Assembly: GCA_031290955.1 (NCBI GenBank)
Contig: JAISLJ010000129.1
Coordinates: 1 to 12,293 of the forward strand
Source: Zoogloeaceae bacterium
GTDB taxonomy: Bacteria; Pseudomonadota; Gammaproteobacteria; Burkholderiales; Rhodocyclaceae
Length of the DNA: 12,293 bases
Direction of reading: 5' to 3'
Shown here: one piece after another, positions 7,001-12,293 of the stretch
Layout of the letters: every line of letters begins with the position of its first letter
Numbering within the stretch: the stretch's first letter is position 1
Program-made: the position numbers and the translations under genes
Notes under the pieces: generated by a model
Database searches by the model: none
Told to the model about the DNA's origin: nothing
Seen by the model: the letters and a program-made list of their open reading frames with translations, nothing else

Positions 7001-9083
7001 GGGGGAAGCGGAAATCACGCTGCCGGTGCCGGATTTCAACGGGCAATTGCGCCTGATGGCGGTGGCGGCAACCGAGAACCGCTTCGGGAATGCCGAGGCC
7101 GAGGTTGTGGTGGTTGCGCCACTGGTCGCGGAACTGGCGACGCCGCGCTTTCTTTCCGTGGGCGACAGCGCCATCATCGCCCTGGATTTGCACAATCTTT
7201 CCGGGGCGGGGCAGAGCCTGCAAGTGGAAATCGGCAATGCGGGCGGCCTGCGCATCCGCGATGCCCGGCGGCAGGTGCGCCTGAAAGACCAGGAGAAGGT
7301 CACGCTGCGTTTTCCGGTCGAGACGGGCAGCGCTTTCGGGCTGGTGCCGCTCTCCGTGAAGGTGACGGGCAGCGCGCGCCTCAACCGGGAATTCGCCCTG
7401 CAAGTCGAAGCGCCCACGCCCCGACAAAGCGCCCTGCGGCGCTACAGCCTTGCGCCAGGGGAGCGCGTGAGCGCACGTGATCCTGGCGTCGGGAATTTCT
7501 TGCCCGCCACCGTTACCGGCCACCTGACCCTCTCCACCCGTCCGCCGCTCGATGTGCGGGGCAGTATCCAGGGCCTGCTTACCTATCCCTACGGCTGCAC
7601 CGAACAGACCACCAGCACCGCCTATCCGCATGTGTTCATCAATGAAGCGGAGGCACGAAGTTTCGGCTTGAAGCCCTATACGCAAGAAGAGCGCGAGGAA
7701 ATGCTGGAGAAGGCCATCGCCCGCCTGGGCGCGATGCAGGCCGCCAATGGCGGCTTCAGTCTGTGGGGCCAGGTCTCCCAGTACGAATACTGGCTTTCCG
7801 CCTACGTGAGCAATTTCCTGCTGGATGCCCGCGAACAGGGCTTTGCTGTCCCGGATTCAATGTCCAAGAAGGCGCTGGATTTTCTCTTCCGTGCCTTGCA
7901 GGAAGGTGCCTCCGGCCTGCCCGTCAACGCGCCGCTTGCCAACGGGGGCGAGGATGGCAACGCGGACGACAGCGATGTCAGTTGGGGGGATGATGACCAC
8001 TATGGCGGCAATGGTCGTTTCGGCGCGCTTGCCTATGGCGCGTATGTGCTGGCGCGGGAATCGCGCGCGCCGCTCGCCACCCTGCGGCAGATGTACGAAC
8101 GGCGTGGAAATGCGCACTCCGGGCTGGGCCTCGTGCATCTGGGGCTGGCGCTCACCCTGATGGGCGATGAGGAGCGTGGTCGTGTCGCAATCGCGGAGGG
8201 CGTTGCGAAAGCGCCGCGCTTGGATGAACGCTATTGGTGGTGGGGCGACTACGGCAGCCCCCTGCGCGACGCCGCGCTCTCCTACATGCTGCTCGAACAT
8301 CACAAGATCACGGTGGAAGGGAAGGAAAACCTGCTTGTGCTCGTTGCCCAGGAACTGGAAGGAAACAAATACACCAGCACTCAGGAAAAGCTGGCCCTCT
8401 TCCTGGCGGGCCGCCAGATGTCCTCGGCGGGGAGCGCCTCTTGGTCGGCCACGCTGGAGCGGCGGACGGGCAAGGAAACCCTGACCCAGGGCGGTGATTT
8501 CGTGCAGGCGCTGGAACTTGCCGACCTTGCCCACGAAATCGGCATCGTCAATACCGGCAGCGACCGGCTCTACGTCGAACTGGCGACGGCTGGTCATGCC
8601 GCGCGTCTGCCTGCGGTCAAGAAGGATGTTGTGGCGCTCTCCCGCAAGTTCTACGACATGCAGGGCCAGCCCGTGGGCAACCGCCCGTTGCGCGTCGGGG
8701 AGAGCGTCCTTGTCATGCTGGAGGTGTCTCCCAGGAGTCGCCTGCGCAATGCGCTGGTGGTCGACCGCATTCCGGCGGGGCTGGAGATCGAGAATCTCAA
8801 CCTCACTCAGGGCGAACATCTGGATTCGGTCACGATCAGCGGGGAAAACCCTGCCGAGGCGATGCAGAACCCGGAGATCCAGCATGTGGAATTCCGCGAT
8901 GACCGCTTTGTCGCCGCCGTGCGCCTTGATCCGGAGCAGCCGCTGAAACTCTTCTACCGCGCCCGCGCCGTTACGCCCGGTCGCTTCGTCATGCCGTCCC
9001 TCTACGCCGAAGACATGTATCGCCCCAACCTCCACGGCATCTCGGAACCCGGCGGCGCCTTGACGATTACGGACGAGCGTTGA
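4020..9083 (+). CDS. Bacterial alpha-2-macroglobulin (thioester protease inhibitor)
   Basis: A 1687-residue periplasmic protease trap of the YfhM type. Attacking proteases cleave a bait region, and a thioester then links the inhibitor to the protease. Residues 11-36 form a hydrophobic signal anchor; there is no lipobox cysteine, unlike E. coli YfhM, a lipoprotein. Macroglobulin-like domains follow, with YRPGER near 425, the FDKPAYREGE element near 782-791 and SAVDVGILN near 913-921. The alpha-2-macroglobulin core begins near 979. The thioester motif is intact: YGCTEQTTS with C1193 and Q1196. It begins the alpha-helical thioester domain, which contains an acidic Asp/Gly-rich loop at about 1308-1330. 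The C-terminus forms the receptor-binding-like domain. The start at 4020 (or Met4 at 4029) has only a weak GGGA upstream. The frequent partner gene pbpC is not adjacent; an S49 peptidase precedes and a terminator follows. Confidence 0.95.
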   Translation: MISMISKRKRIVGRIAGFVVPVLIALVATVTLGVLLGQRLKEGETNVVAPPVRLGETLPDAAQATPEDETGPIELVDLANREFDGAPALALTFTRPLDARQDYDSFISVLEMPSRRGAKRVASNDPKDTDGEGGTPVKGSWVVGDNPRLLYFPHVKPDTRYVVRVAPGIPAQNKEKTTAESRYGIVTNTVSPSYYFASRGVVLPARQNGGLPVVTVNVPEVDLQFLRVKPEKTSLFLREHARLQGAVGDWQLDHLSPLTESVYAGRFLTEKKPNRRGVTFLPVEEIKELSEPGIYIAIMTQPNRFRYESQVTYFYVSNLGLHARLFEKGADVYVSALDNGKALAEVEVSWLGAEGDTLLTGKTDDDGRAQFTERPENATLIMARQGRQISLIATREPALDLSEYEAGGAPGRPVRLFAYSGRNLYRPGERFDVSILARSADGEPIPAQPIQAILKAPDGKEQFTATWQPEAAFPGYYQRALEIPADATTGFWNLELRADPAERQPGTVFRFGVEEFLPERMKLDLDAEHASLDAQHDFAVEVTGNYLYGAPAVGNRLLGVAQYSREKNPFAKTLPGFEFGDANEDAAHHREELAETKLDTQGRARLDIDLANVAGRHSPFQVRATLSLLESGGRPVVRSIDRTYWPASDLLGVRPLFTGDYAQQNHPVSFEVVRVNAKGELSGGAFPVRLFRENREYYWRFEEQGGWQSGYTEADELVASTNVAFKAGERGRVSLPTRYGRYRLEINDPETGKVLRYRFYVGWSAKAEETAGIRPDRVGLKFDKPAYREGEIAHLTITPPHGGEALLTVESDATLWVKRLALPASGATVDIPVGKDWLRHDLYVSVMVLRPGDGSAATPTRALGLLHLPLARDERKLAVELAAPKKIEPETALKARIRIPDAAGQKALVTLSAVDVGILNITRFATPDPFGHFFSRLRYGADQYDVYGRLIERMAGLKGKLRFGGDAMQPAGGNLPKKVRMVDLFSGPVALDAKGEAEITLPVPDFNGQLRLMAVAATENRFGNAEAEVVVVAPLVAELATPRFLSVGDSAIIALDLHNLSGAGQSLQVEIGNAGGLRIRDARRQVRLKDQEKVTLRFPVETGSAFGLVPLSVKVTGSARLNREFALQVEAPTPRQSALRRYSLAPGERVSARDPGVGNFLPATVTGHLTLSTRPPLDVRGSIQGLLTYPYGCTEQTTSTAYPHVFINEAEARSFGLKPYTQEEREEMLEKAIARLGAMQAANGGFSLWGQVSQYEYWLSAYVSNFLLDAREQGFAVPDSMSKKALDFLFRALQEGASGLPVNAPLANGGEDGNADDSDVSWGDDDHYGGNGRFGALAYGAYVLARESRAPLATLRQMYERRGNAHSGLGLVHLGLALTLMGDEERGRVAIAEGVAKAPRLDERYWWWGDYGSPLRDAALSYMLLEHHKITVEGKENLLVLVAQELEGNKYTSTQEKLALFLAGRQMSSAGSASWSATLERRTGKETLTQGGDFVQALELADLAHEIGIVNTGSDRLYVELATAGHAARLPAVKKDVVALSRKFYDMQGQPVGNRPLRVGESVLVMLEVSPRSRLRNALVVDRIPAGLEIENLNLTQGEHLDSVTISGENPAEAMQNPEIQHVEFRDDRFVAAVRLDPEQPLKLFYRARAVTPGRFVMPSLYAEDMYRPNLHGISEPGGALTITDER

Positions 9084-9107
9084 AACAAACCGTATGAAGA
9101 AAAGCAG

Positions 9108-9132
9108 AAGGGCCGCCTTCAAGGCGGCCCTT
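9108..9132. terminator. Terminator hairpin between convergent alpha-2-macroglobulin and tRNA-Thr genes
   Basis: AAGGGCCGCCTT (9108-9119) and AAGGCGGCCCTT (9121-9132) are perfect 12-base complements around one central base, giving a stem of about 10 bp with a small loop. On the minus strand the hairpin is followed by CTGCTTTTCTTC, a T-rich tail, so it should terminate the tRNA transcript. On the plus strand the tail is TTCCATTCC, weaker. It lies 24 bases after the alpha-2-macroglobulin stop and probably serves both directions. Confidence 0.8.
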
Positions 9133-9144
9133 CCATTCCTGAAA

Positions 9145-9220
9145 TGGTGCCGGCGAGAGGAATCGAACCCCCGACCTTCGCATTACGAATGCGCTGCTCT
9201 ACCAACTGAGCTACACCGGC
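9145..9220 (-). tRNA. tRNA-Thr, anticodon CGT
   Basis: Read on the minus strand, the 76-base gene has acceptor stem GCCGGTG pairing with CGCCGGC (one G-T wobble), discriminator A and an encoded CCA end. The D-arm has AGCTCAGTTGGTAGAGC and the T-arm GGGGGTTCGATTCC. The anticodon loop TTCGTAA occupies 9183-9189, with anticodon CGT at 9185-9187, which reads ACG threonine codons. The anticodon stem has one terminal G-A mismatch; the other four pairs are sound. A good promoter lies just upstream and a terminator hairpin just downstream, so this is a single-gene unit, convergent with alpha-2-macroglobulin and divergent from murJ. Confidence 0.96.
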
Positions 9221-9230
9221 AAAGTCCATG

Positions 9231-9259
9231 ATTATAGTTTCAAGTGACCAGAGAGGCAA
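9231..9259 (-). promoter_or_regulatory. Promoter of tRNA-Thr
   Basis: On the minus strand, a perfect TATAAT (9231-9236) lies 17 bases from TTGCCT (9254-9259; four of six to TTGACA). Transcription would start near 9224, just before the tRNA 5' end at 9220. It lies in the 79-base gap shared with murJ, which is transcribed the other way. Confidence 0.75.
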
Positions 9260-9299
9260 TGACCGTTCCCGTTCCCATGATCCGCCGGGCAGGATACCG

Positions 9300-10853
9300 A
9301 TGAATCTGTTGCGCGCGCTCGCCACGGTGAGTGGCATGACCCTCATTTCCCGTATCCTCGGGTTTGTGCGGGATTTCGTGATCGCCCATGCCTTTGGCGC
9401 GGGCCTCATGACCGATGCTTTCTTCGTGGCCTTCAAGCTCCCCAACCTCCTGCGGCGGCTATTTGCCGAAGGCGCCTTCTCGCAGGCGTTTGTGCCGCTC
9501 TTGGGCGAATACCGGAACCGGGTCGGCGAGGCAGGCACGCGGGAACTCCTGGACCACACGGCAAGCGTGCTGGGTTTTGTTCTTTTTTTGGTCACGCTTG
9601 CGGGCGTTCTGGCTGCGCCCGCGCTCGTCTGGCTGTTTGCCTCCGGCTTTGCAGCGGAACCGGACAAGTTCGCGCTCACCGTCACGCTCACCCGCATCAC
9701 CTTTCCCTATATCCTTTTCATGTCGCTCACCGCGATGGCGGCGGGCATCCTGAACACCTGGAGCCGCTTTGCCCTCCCGGCCTTCACGCCGGTGCTCCTC
9801 AACCTCAGTTTCATCGTGATGGCGCTCTTCGCCGCGCCCTGGTTCGATCCGCCGGTGCTGGCGCTCGGCTGGGCAGTGTTCCTGGGCGGGATGGCGCAGC
9901 TTGCCATCCAGATTCCGGCGCTGCGCAGGATCGGCATGTTGCCCCGTCCTTCCCGCGCGCTGGGCGCAGCCTGGCGGGATGCCGGAGTGCGGCGCATCCT
10001 GAAGCTGATGGGGCCGGCGACGCTGGGCGTCTCGGTGGCGCAGGTGAGCCTGCTCATCAATACCCAGATCGCTTCCCACATGCAGGGCGGCAGCGTCTCC
10101 TGGCTCTATTACGCGGATCGGCTGATGGAATTCCCTGCCGGACTCCTGGGCGCGGCATTGGGCACCATCCTCTTGCCTTCCCTCTCCCGCCAGCATGCCA
10201 AGGGCGATCCAGCCGCCTATGCCCGCATTCTGGACTGGGGCTTGCGTCTTACCCTGCTTCTGGCCCTGCCCGCCGCGCTGGGGCTGGCGCTTCTGGGAAT
10301 CCCGCTGGTTGCGACCTTGTTCTTCCACGGCGCGTTCACGGCGGAGGCCGTGGAACAGACCCGCTGGGCGCTCGTTGCCTACAGCACCGGGCTTGTCGGC
10401 ATGATTCTCGTCAAGGTGCTGGCGCCCGGATTTTACGCGCAGCAGAATGTAAAGACGCCGCTCAAGATCGCTTTGGTTTCGCTGTGCGCCACCCAGATCA
10501 TGAATGTCTTTTTCATCTGGGGGCTGGATCTCCGCCATGCGGGGCTGGCGCTTTCCATTGGCCTTGCGGGCCTGCTGAACGCCCTCCTGCTCTTTCTCGG
10601 GCTGCGCCGCCGCAAGCTCTACGTTCCGGAAGCGGGCTGGGGCGGATTCTGCCTGCGGCTCTGCCTCGCCCTGGGCGCGCTCGCGGGCCTGCTCCTGCTC
10701 GCGCAAGGCGAGGCGGCGGATTGGCTCGCGTACAGTGCCGCAGAGCGCGTCATTCGTCTGGCGGGCCTCGTGTTCCTTGGCATTGCCGTCTATTTCGCCA
10801 CCTTGTGGCGCCTGGGATTCCGTCTCAGGGATTTTCGGCTTTGGGGCGCGTAA
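9300..10853 (+). CDS. murJ: Lipid II flippase MurJ (MviN)
   Basis: Moves the peptidoglycan precursor lipid II from the cytoplasmic to the periplasmic face of the inner membrane. The product is 517 residues, usual for this MOP-superfamily protein with 14 membrane helices, and hydrophobic segments run throughout. Residues essential in E. coli MurJ are present: R18, R24 and D25 in SRILGFVRD, D39, R52 and E57 in LPNLLRRLFAEGAFSQAF. R274 and E277, in YYADRLMEFPAGLLGAALGT, correspond to E. coli R270 and E273. ATG 9300 was chosen because the family begins MN-LL and CAGGA (9290-9294) lies 5 bases upstream; the frame is open further upstream to 9228 without such support. tRNA-Thr is divergent upstream and hemP follows after 103 bases. 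The expected neighbour rpsT, often next to murJ in betaproteobacteria, is not seen. Confidence 0.97.
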   Translation: MNLLRALATVSGMTLISRILGFVRDFVIAHAFGAGLMTDAFFVAFKLPNLLRRLFAEGAFSQAFVPLLGEYRNRVGEAGTRELLDHTASVLGFVLFLVTLAGVLAAPALVWLFASGFAAEPDKFALTVTLTRITFPYILFMSLTAMAAGILNTWSRFALPAFTPVLLNLSFIVMALFAAPWFDPPVLALGWAVFLGGMAQLAIQIPALRRIGMLPRPSRALGAAWRDAGVRRILKLMGPATLGVSVAQVSLLINTQIASHMQGGSVSWLYYADRLMEFPAGLLGAALGTILLPSLSRQHAKGDPAAYARILDWGLRLTLLLALPAALGLALLGIPLVATLFFHGAFTAEAVEQTRWALVAYSTGLVGMILVKVLAPGFYAQQNVKTPLKIALVSLCATQIMNVFFIWGLDLRHAGLALSIGLAGLLNALLLFLGLRRRKLYVPEAGWGGFCLRLCLALGALAGLLLLAQGEAADWLAYSAAERVIRLAGLVFLGIAVYFATLWRLGFRLRDFRLWGA

Positions 10854-10896
10854 AGGGATTTTTGCGATACGGTCCGGTTTTTTTCACAAAATCCGC

Positions 10897-10925
10897 TTGA
10901 CAAGCGTTCGCGGAACAACAATAAT
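10897..10925 (+). promoter_or_regulatory. Sigma-70-type promoter of hemP
   Basis: A perfect -35 TTGACA (10897-10902) is spaced 17 bases from AATAAT (10920-10925; five of six to TATAAT). The start of transcription would be near 10932, giving a leader of about 25 bases with the Shine-Dalgarno site. The -10 box lies inside the Fur-like operator, so iron-loaded Fur should block it. Confidence 0.8.
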
Positions 10926-10941
10926 GAGAACCGTTATTGTT
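10917..10941 (+). promoter_or_regulatory. Fur-box-like operator of hemP
   Basis: AACAATAA (10917-10924) and TTATTGTT (10934-10941) form a perfect 8-bp inverted repeat with a 9-base centre. Bases 10920-10938 match the classical 19-bp Fur box at 14 positions by my count. The operator covers the -10 box and the start of transcription, the usual layout for Fur repression under iron-replete conditions. Confidence 0.8.
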
Positions 10942-10956
10942 ATTTTGGAGGTGGTC

Positions 10957-11145
10957 ATGAAATCCACCACGCCAGATGCTTCCCGCAAGAAGTCGGCCGA
11001 TTTGCCGCTTTCCTGCCCATCGCGTCCCTGCCTGGATTCCCGGCAGCTTTTCCAGAATGGTTTGCGGCTCGTGGAGATCATCCACGGCGAAGTCCGCTAC
11101 TCGTTGCGCCTGACGCAGGCGAACAAGCTGATCCTGACCAAATAA
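10957..11145 (+). CDS. hemP: Hemin uptake protein HemP
   Basis: A 62-residue small protein. Its last part, SRQLFQNGLRLVEIIHGEVR followed by YSLRLTQANKLILTK, is the HemP family core (a short beta-rich unit ending in L-I-L-T-K). Family members are encoded with hemin or siderophore receptor genes; in Burkholderia and Bradyrhizobium the homologue HmuP is a positive regulator of haem-receptor transcription, so 'uptake protein' is a historical name. GGAGGT (10947-10952) lies 4 bases before ATG 10957. An in-frame ATG at 10924 lies before the predicted start of transcription, so it was not used. The variable N-terminal 25 residues are basic and carry two cysteines. The receptor gene that commonly follows hemP is missing. 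Confidence 0.88.
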   Translation: MKSTTPDASRKKSADLPLSCPSRPCLDSRQLFQNGLRLVEIIHGEVRYSLRLTQANKLILTK

Positions 11146-11189
11146 CCGGCAGGAAAGCCCACAGGTGTTGTTCTCCGTTGCACTCTTGG

Positions 11190-11226
11190 TGGTCAAGCCA
11201 GCAATCGCAAGCCAGACCATTTTTTT
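11190..11226 (+). terminator. Possible weak terminator after hemP
   Basis: TGGTC (11190-11194) can pair with GACCA (11215-11219), directly followed by seven T's (11220-11226). The stem is short and the 20-base loop long. The T-tract is the main support. It lies 45 bases after the hemP stop, where the short transcript should end. Confidence 0.3.
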
Positions 11227-11237
11227 GCGACGAACCT

Positions 11238-11258
11238 TGGCCTTCCCACGGAAGGCCA
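11238..11258. other. Perfect 9-bp hairpin in the hemP-Hint gap
   Basis: TGGCCTTCC (11238-11246) and GGAAGGCCA (11250-11258) are perfect complements around the loop CAC. No T-run follows on either strand, so it is not a classic intrinsic terminator. It may be a protein-binding site, a mobile-element remnant or an RNA hairpin. Confidence 0.5.
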
Positions 11259-11440
11259 CCCGGTCACAACAGAAAAACCCGCGCAGGAAGCGCGAATTCC
11301 CCCTTTGAAACTCTCCGAAGCCAAACCAGGTGCATCGGTGGTAAGATAAAAAGATGCGATCTCGAAATTCAGTTGCATGCCGCTTGTGACATGAAGAGGG
11401 AGAAGTGGCCGCCTGGCAGGAAACAAACCGGAGCAAAATC

Positions 11441-12293
11441 ATGGGACTTGTTGATACGACCACCATCCAAAGGACGCAGGCCGAGCAGACCGTAGCGTTT
11501 TCCAATGACCTCGTGACGATCAGGCAGGGCTGTTTTGTGGCGGGAACCCTGGTGCATACCCGCGACGGATTGAAACCCATCGAGGATATCAAGGTCGGCG
11601 ATTATGTGCTCTCCAAACATGAAAGCGGCGAGGGCGAACTCTGCTATCAGCCGGTGACCCGAATTTATGAATATGAAAATCGGGAGGTTTATTATGTTGT
11701 ATGGTCGGCTCGTAAGGAATTACCAGAAGGAGAAAAACCTGATTGGGACTATGATTGTATCGCGGTAACTGGTGGGCACCCGATTTGGGTCAATCAGTTT
11801 GGTTTTTTCTTTTCTTCCACGGCAACCAGGGAGACAGAAGATATCTATCAGTGGATGAAAGTGGAAGATCTGTATATAAGGATGAGGGATAGTCTGGATG
11901 ACGAGTTAGATGACATATGGCTTGATCATGTTTATGCTAAATTGGCGGATGGTCGTGTGGCCACTATCAGCATCATTCGCCCCGTTCTGCAGAGCGAAGA
12001 TCCCGATATCGGCGTGGCGTTTCGCGATTGGTCGGGTTGGAAAAGCGTCGATGAGTGCGGTGGCCGGACTGTGTGTTTTGGCAGAAATGGGGTGAGGGAT
12101 TCTCTCAGCGATCCTCCTGTCTCGCCGGGGCTTACCCACCTCTGGCAAATCGATACCAGCACTTATGACTATAACGGCTATGACACCGAGAGTGATATGT
12201 CGGTTGTACGTCGTTCGGGTGGTTATCTGCCGATGCGCCGGAAGGTGTACAATCTGGAAGTTGCCAATACGCACACTTATTTTGTGACCCGTT
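11441..12293 (+). CDS. Hint (hedgehog/intein) domain protein, 3' end missing
   Basis: The frame is open from ATG 11441 to the window edge, giving 284 codons and no stop. GGAG (11430-11433) lies 7 bases before the ATG, and an upstream in-frame TGA at 11387 limits other starts. After 30 residues comes C31FVAGTLVHTRDGLKPIEDI with KVGDYVLS, the first splicing block of Hint domains. TGGHPIWV (H113) is the second block, and VYNLEVANTHTYFV (269-282) the last. Hint domains cleave or splice their own backbone starting from the N-terminal cysteine. In polymorphic toxins a Hint module sits just before the C-terminal toxin and frees it. Here it lies almost at the N-terminus, with no signal peptide or secretion domain. 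Residues 183-264 look like an insertion. The gene is AT-rich compared with its neighbours. What follows residue 284 is unknown, so calling it a toxin would be a guess. Confidence 0.8.
   Translation, partial: MGLVDTTTIQRTQAEQTVAFSNDLVTIRQGCFVAGTLVHTRDGLKPIEDIKVGDYVLSKHESGEGELCYQPVTRIYEYENREVYYVVWSARKELPEGEKPDWDYDCIAVTGGHPIWVNQFGFFFSSTATRETEDIYQWMKVEDLYIRMRDSLDDELDDIWLDHVYAKLADGRVATISIIRPVLQSEDPDIGVAFRDWSGWKSVDECGGRTVCFGRNGVRDSLSDPPVSPGLTHLWQIDTSTYDYNGYDTESDMSVVRRSGGYLPMRRKVYNLEVANTHTYFVTR

Larger units (their letters stand above)
11146..11440. other. Gap between hemP and the Hint-domain gene
   Basis: About 295 bases with no gene I can support. A 105-residue frame from a TTG at 11178 overlaps the Hint gene and has no recognisable domain. 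Two structures are visible: a weak stem TGGTC/GACCA before seven T's (11190-11226), and a stronger 9-bp hairpin (11238-11258). I found no convincing promoter for the downstream gene. Confidence 0.5.

Noticed and set aside
3819..7685. Open frame of 1288 codons on the minus strand opposite the alpha-2-macroglobulin gene
   Set aside because: High-GC codon bias on the plus strand creates long antisense frames. The peptide has no recognisable domain, while the plus-strand frame has clear family motifs throughout.
10855..10900. GGATTTT...AAAATCC inverted repeat around a T-run after murJ, considered as a terminator
   Set aside because: The arms enclose the T-run in a 25-base loop, and no stable stem sits directly before the T's. 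The T-rich stretch is also next to the hemP -35 box.
11178..11495. 105-codon plus-strand frame between hemP and the Hint gene
   Set aside because: It starts at a TTG without a ribosome-binding site, crosses two hairpins and overlaps the well-supported Hint start.

Overview
The window looks like a piece of a GC-rich betaproteobacterial chromosome. The clues are a short, HisZ-dependent HisG fused by an ATGA overlap to HisD, a MurJ flippase carrying the E. coli key residues at nearly the same numbers, and a HemP gene under a Fur-like promoter. I cannot name the genus. One 100-base stretch of murJ (10261-10360) counts 70 % G+C, and most of the window looks similar. The right end differs: 11661-11760 counts 36 %.

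Layout from left to right. The C-terminus of a TonB-type protein enters at the left edge (1-123). A gene-poor stretch (124-553) holds two dispersed repeats and the approach to hisG. Then comes hisG-hisD (554-2505), the first and fourth steps of histidine synthesis. hisC and the rest of a his operon do not follow. A second gene-poor stretch (2506-2920) again carries both repeat families. It ends in a good sigma-70-type promoter for a membrane-anchored S49 peptidase (2921-3955). A 1687-residue bacterial alpha-2-macroglobulin with an intact CTEQ thioester follows 64 bases later (4020-9083), probably in the same transcript. A terminator hairpin lies between it and a convergent tRNA-Thr(CGT) on the minus strand (9145-9220). 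Divergent from the tRNA is murJ (9300-10853), the lipid II flippase. Next is hemP (10957-11145), a 62-residue hemin-uptake protein whose promoter overlaps a Fur-box-like operator. After about 300 bases without a convincing gene, a Hint (hedgehog/intein) domain protein starts at 11441 and runs off the right edge.

The genes fall into three themes. The first is envelope: S49 peptidase, alpha-2-macroglobulin and MurJ all act at or outside the inner membrane. The second is iron: TonB and HemP, though they sit about 10.8 kb apart and not in one operon. The third is housekeeping: hisGD and the tRNA. The most unusual part is the right edge. There the Hint domain lies only 30 residues from the start codon, is AT-rich, and appears to have an insertion before its last motif. 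It resembles the autoprocessing module that precedes toxin tips in polymorphic toxins, but what follows is outside the window.
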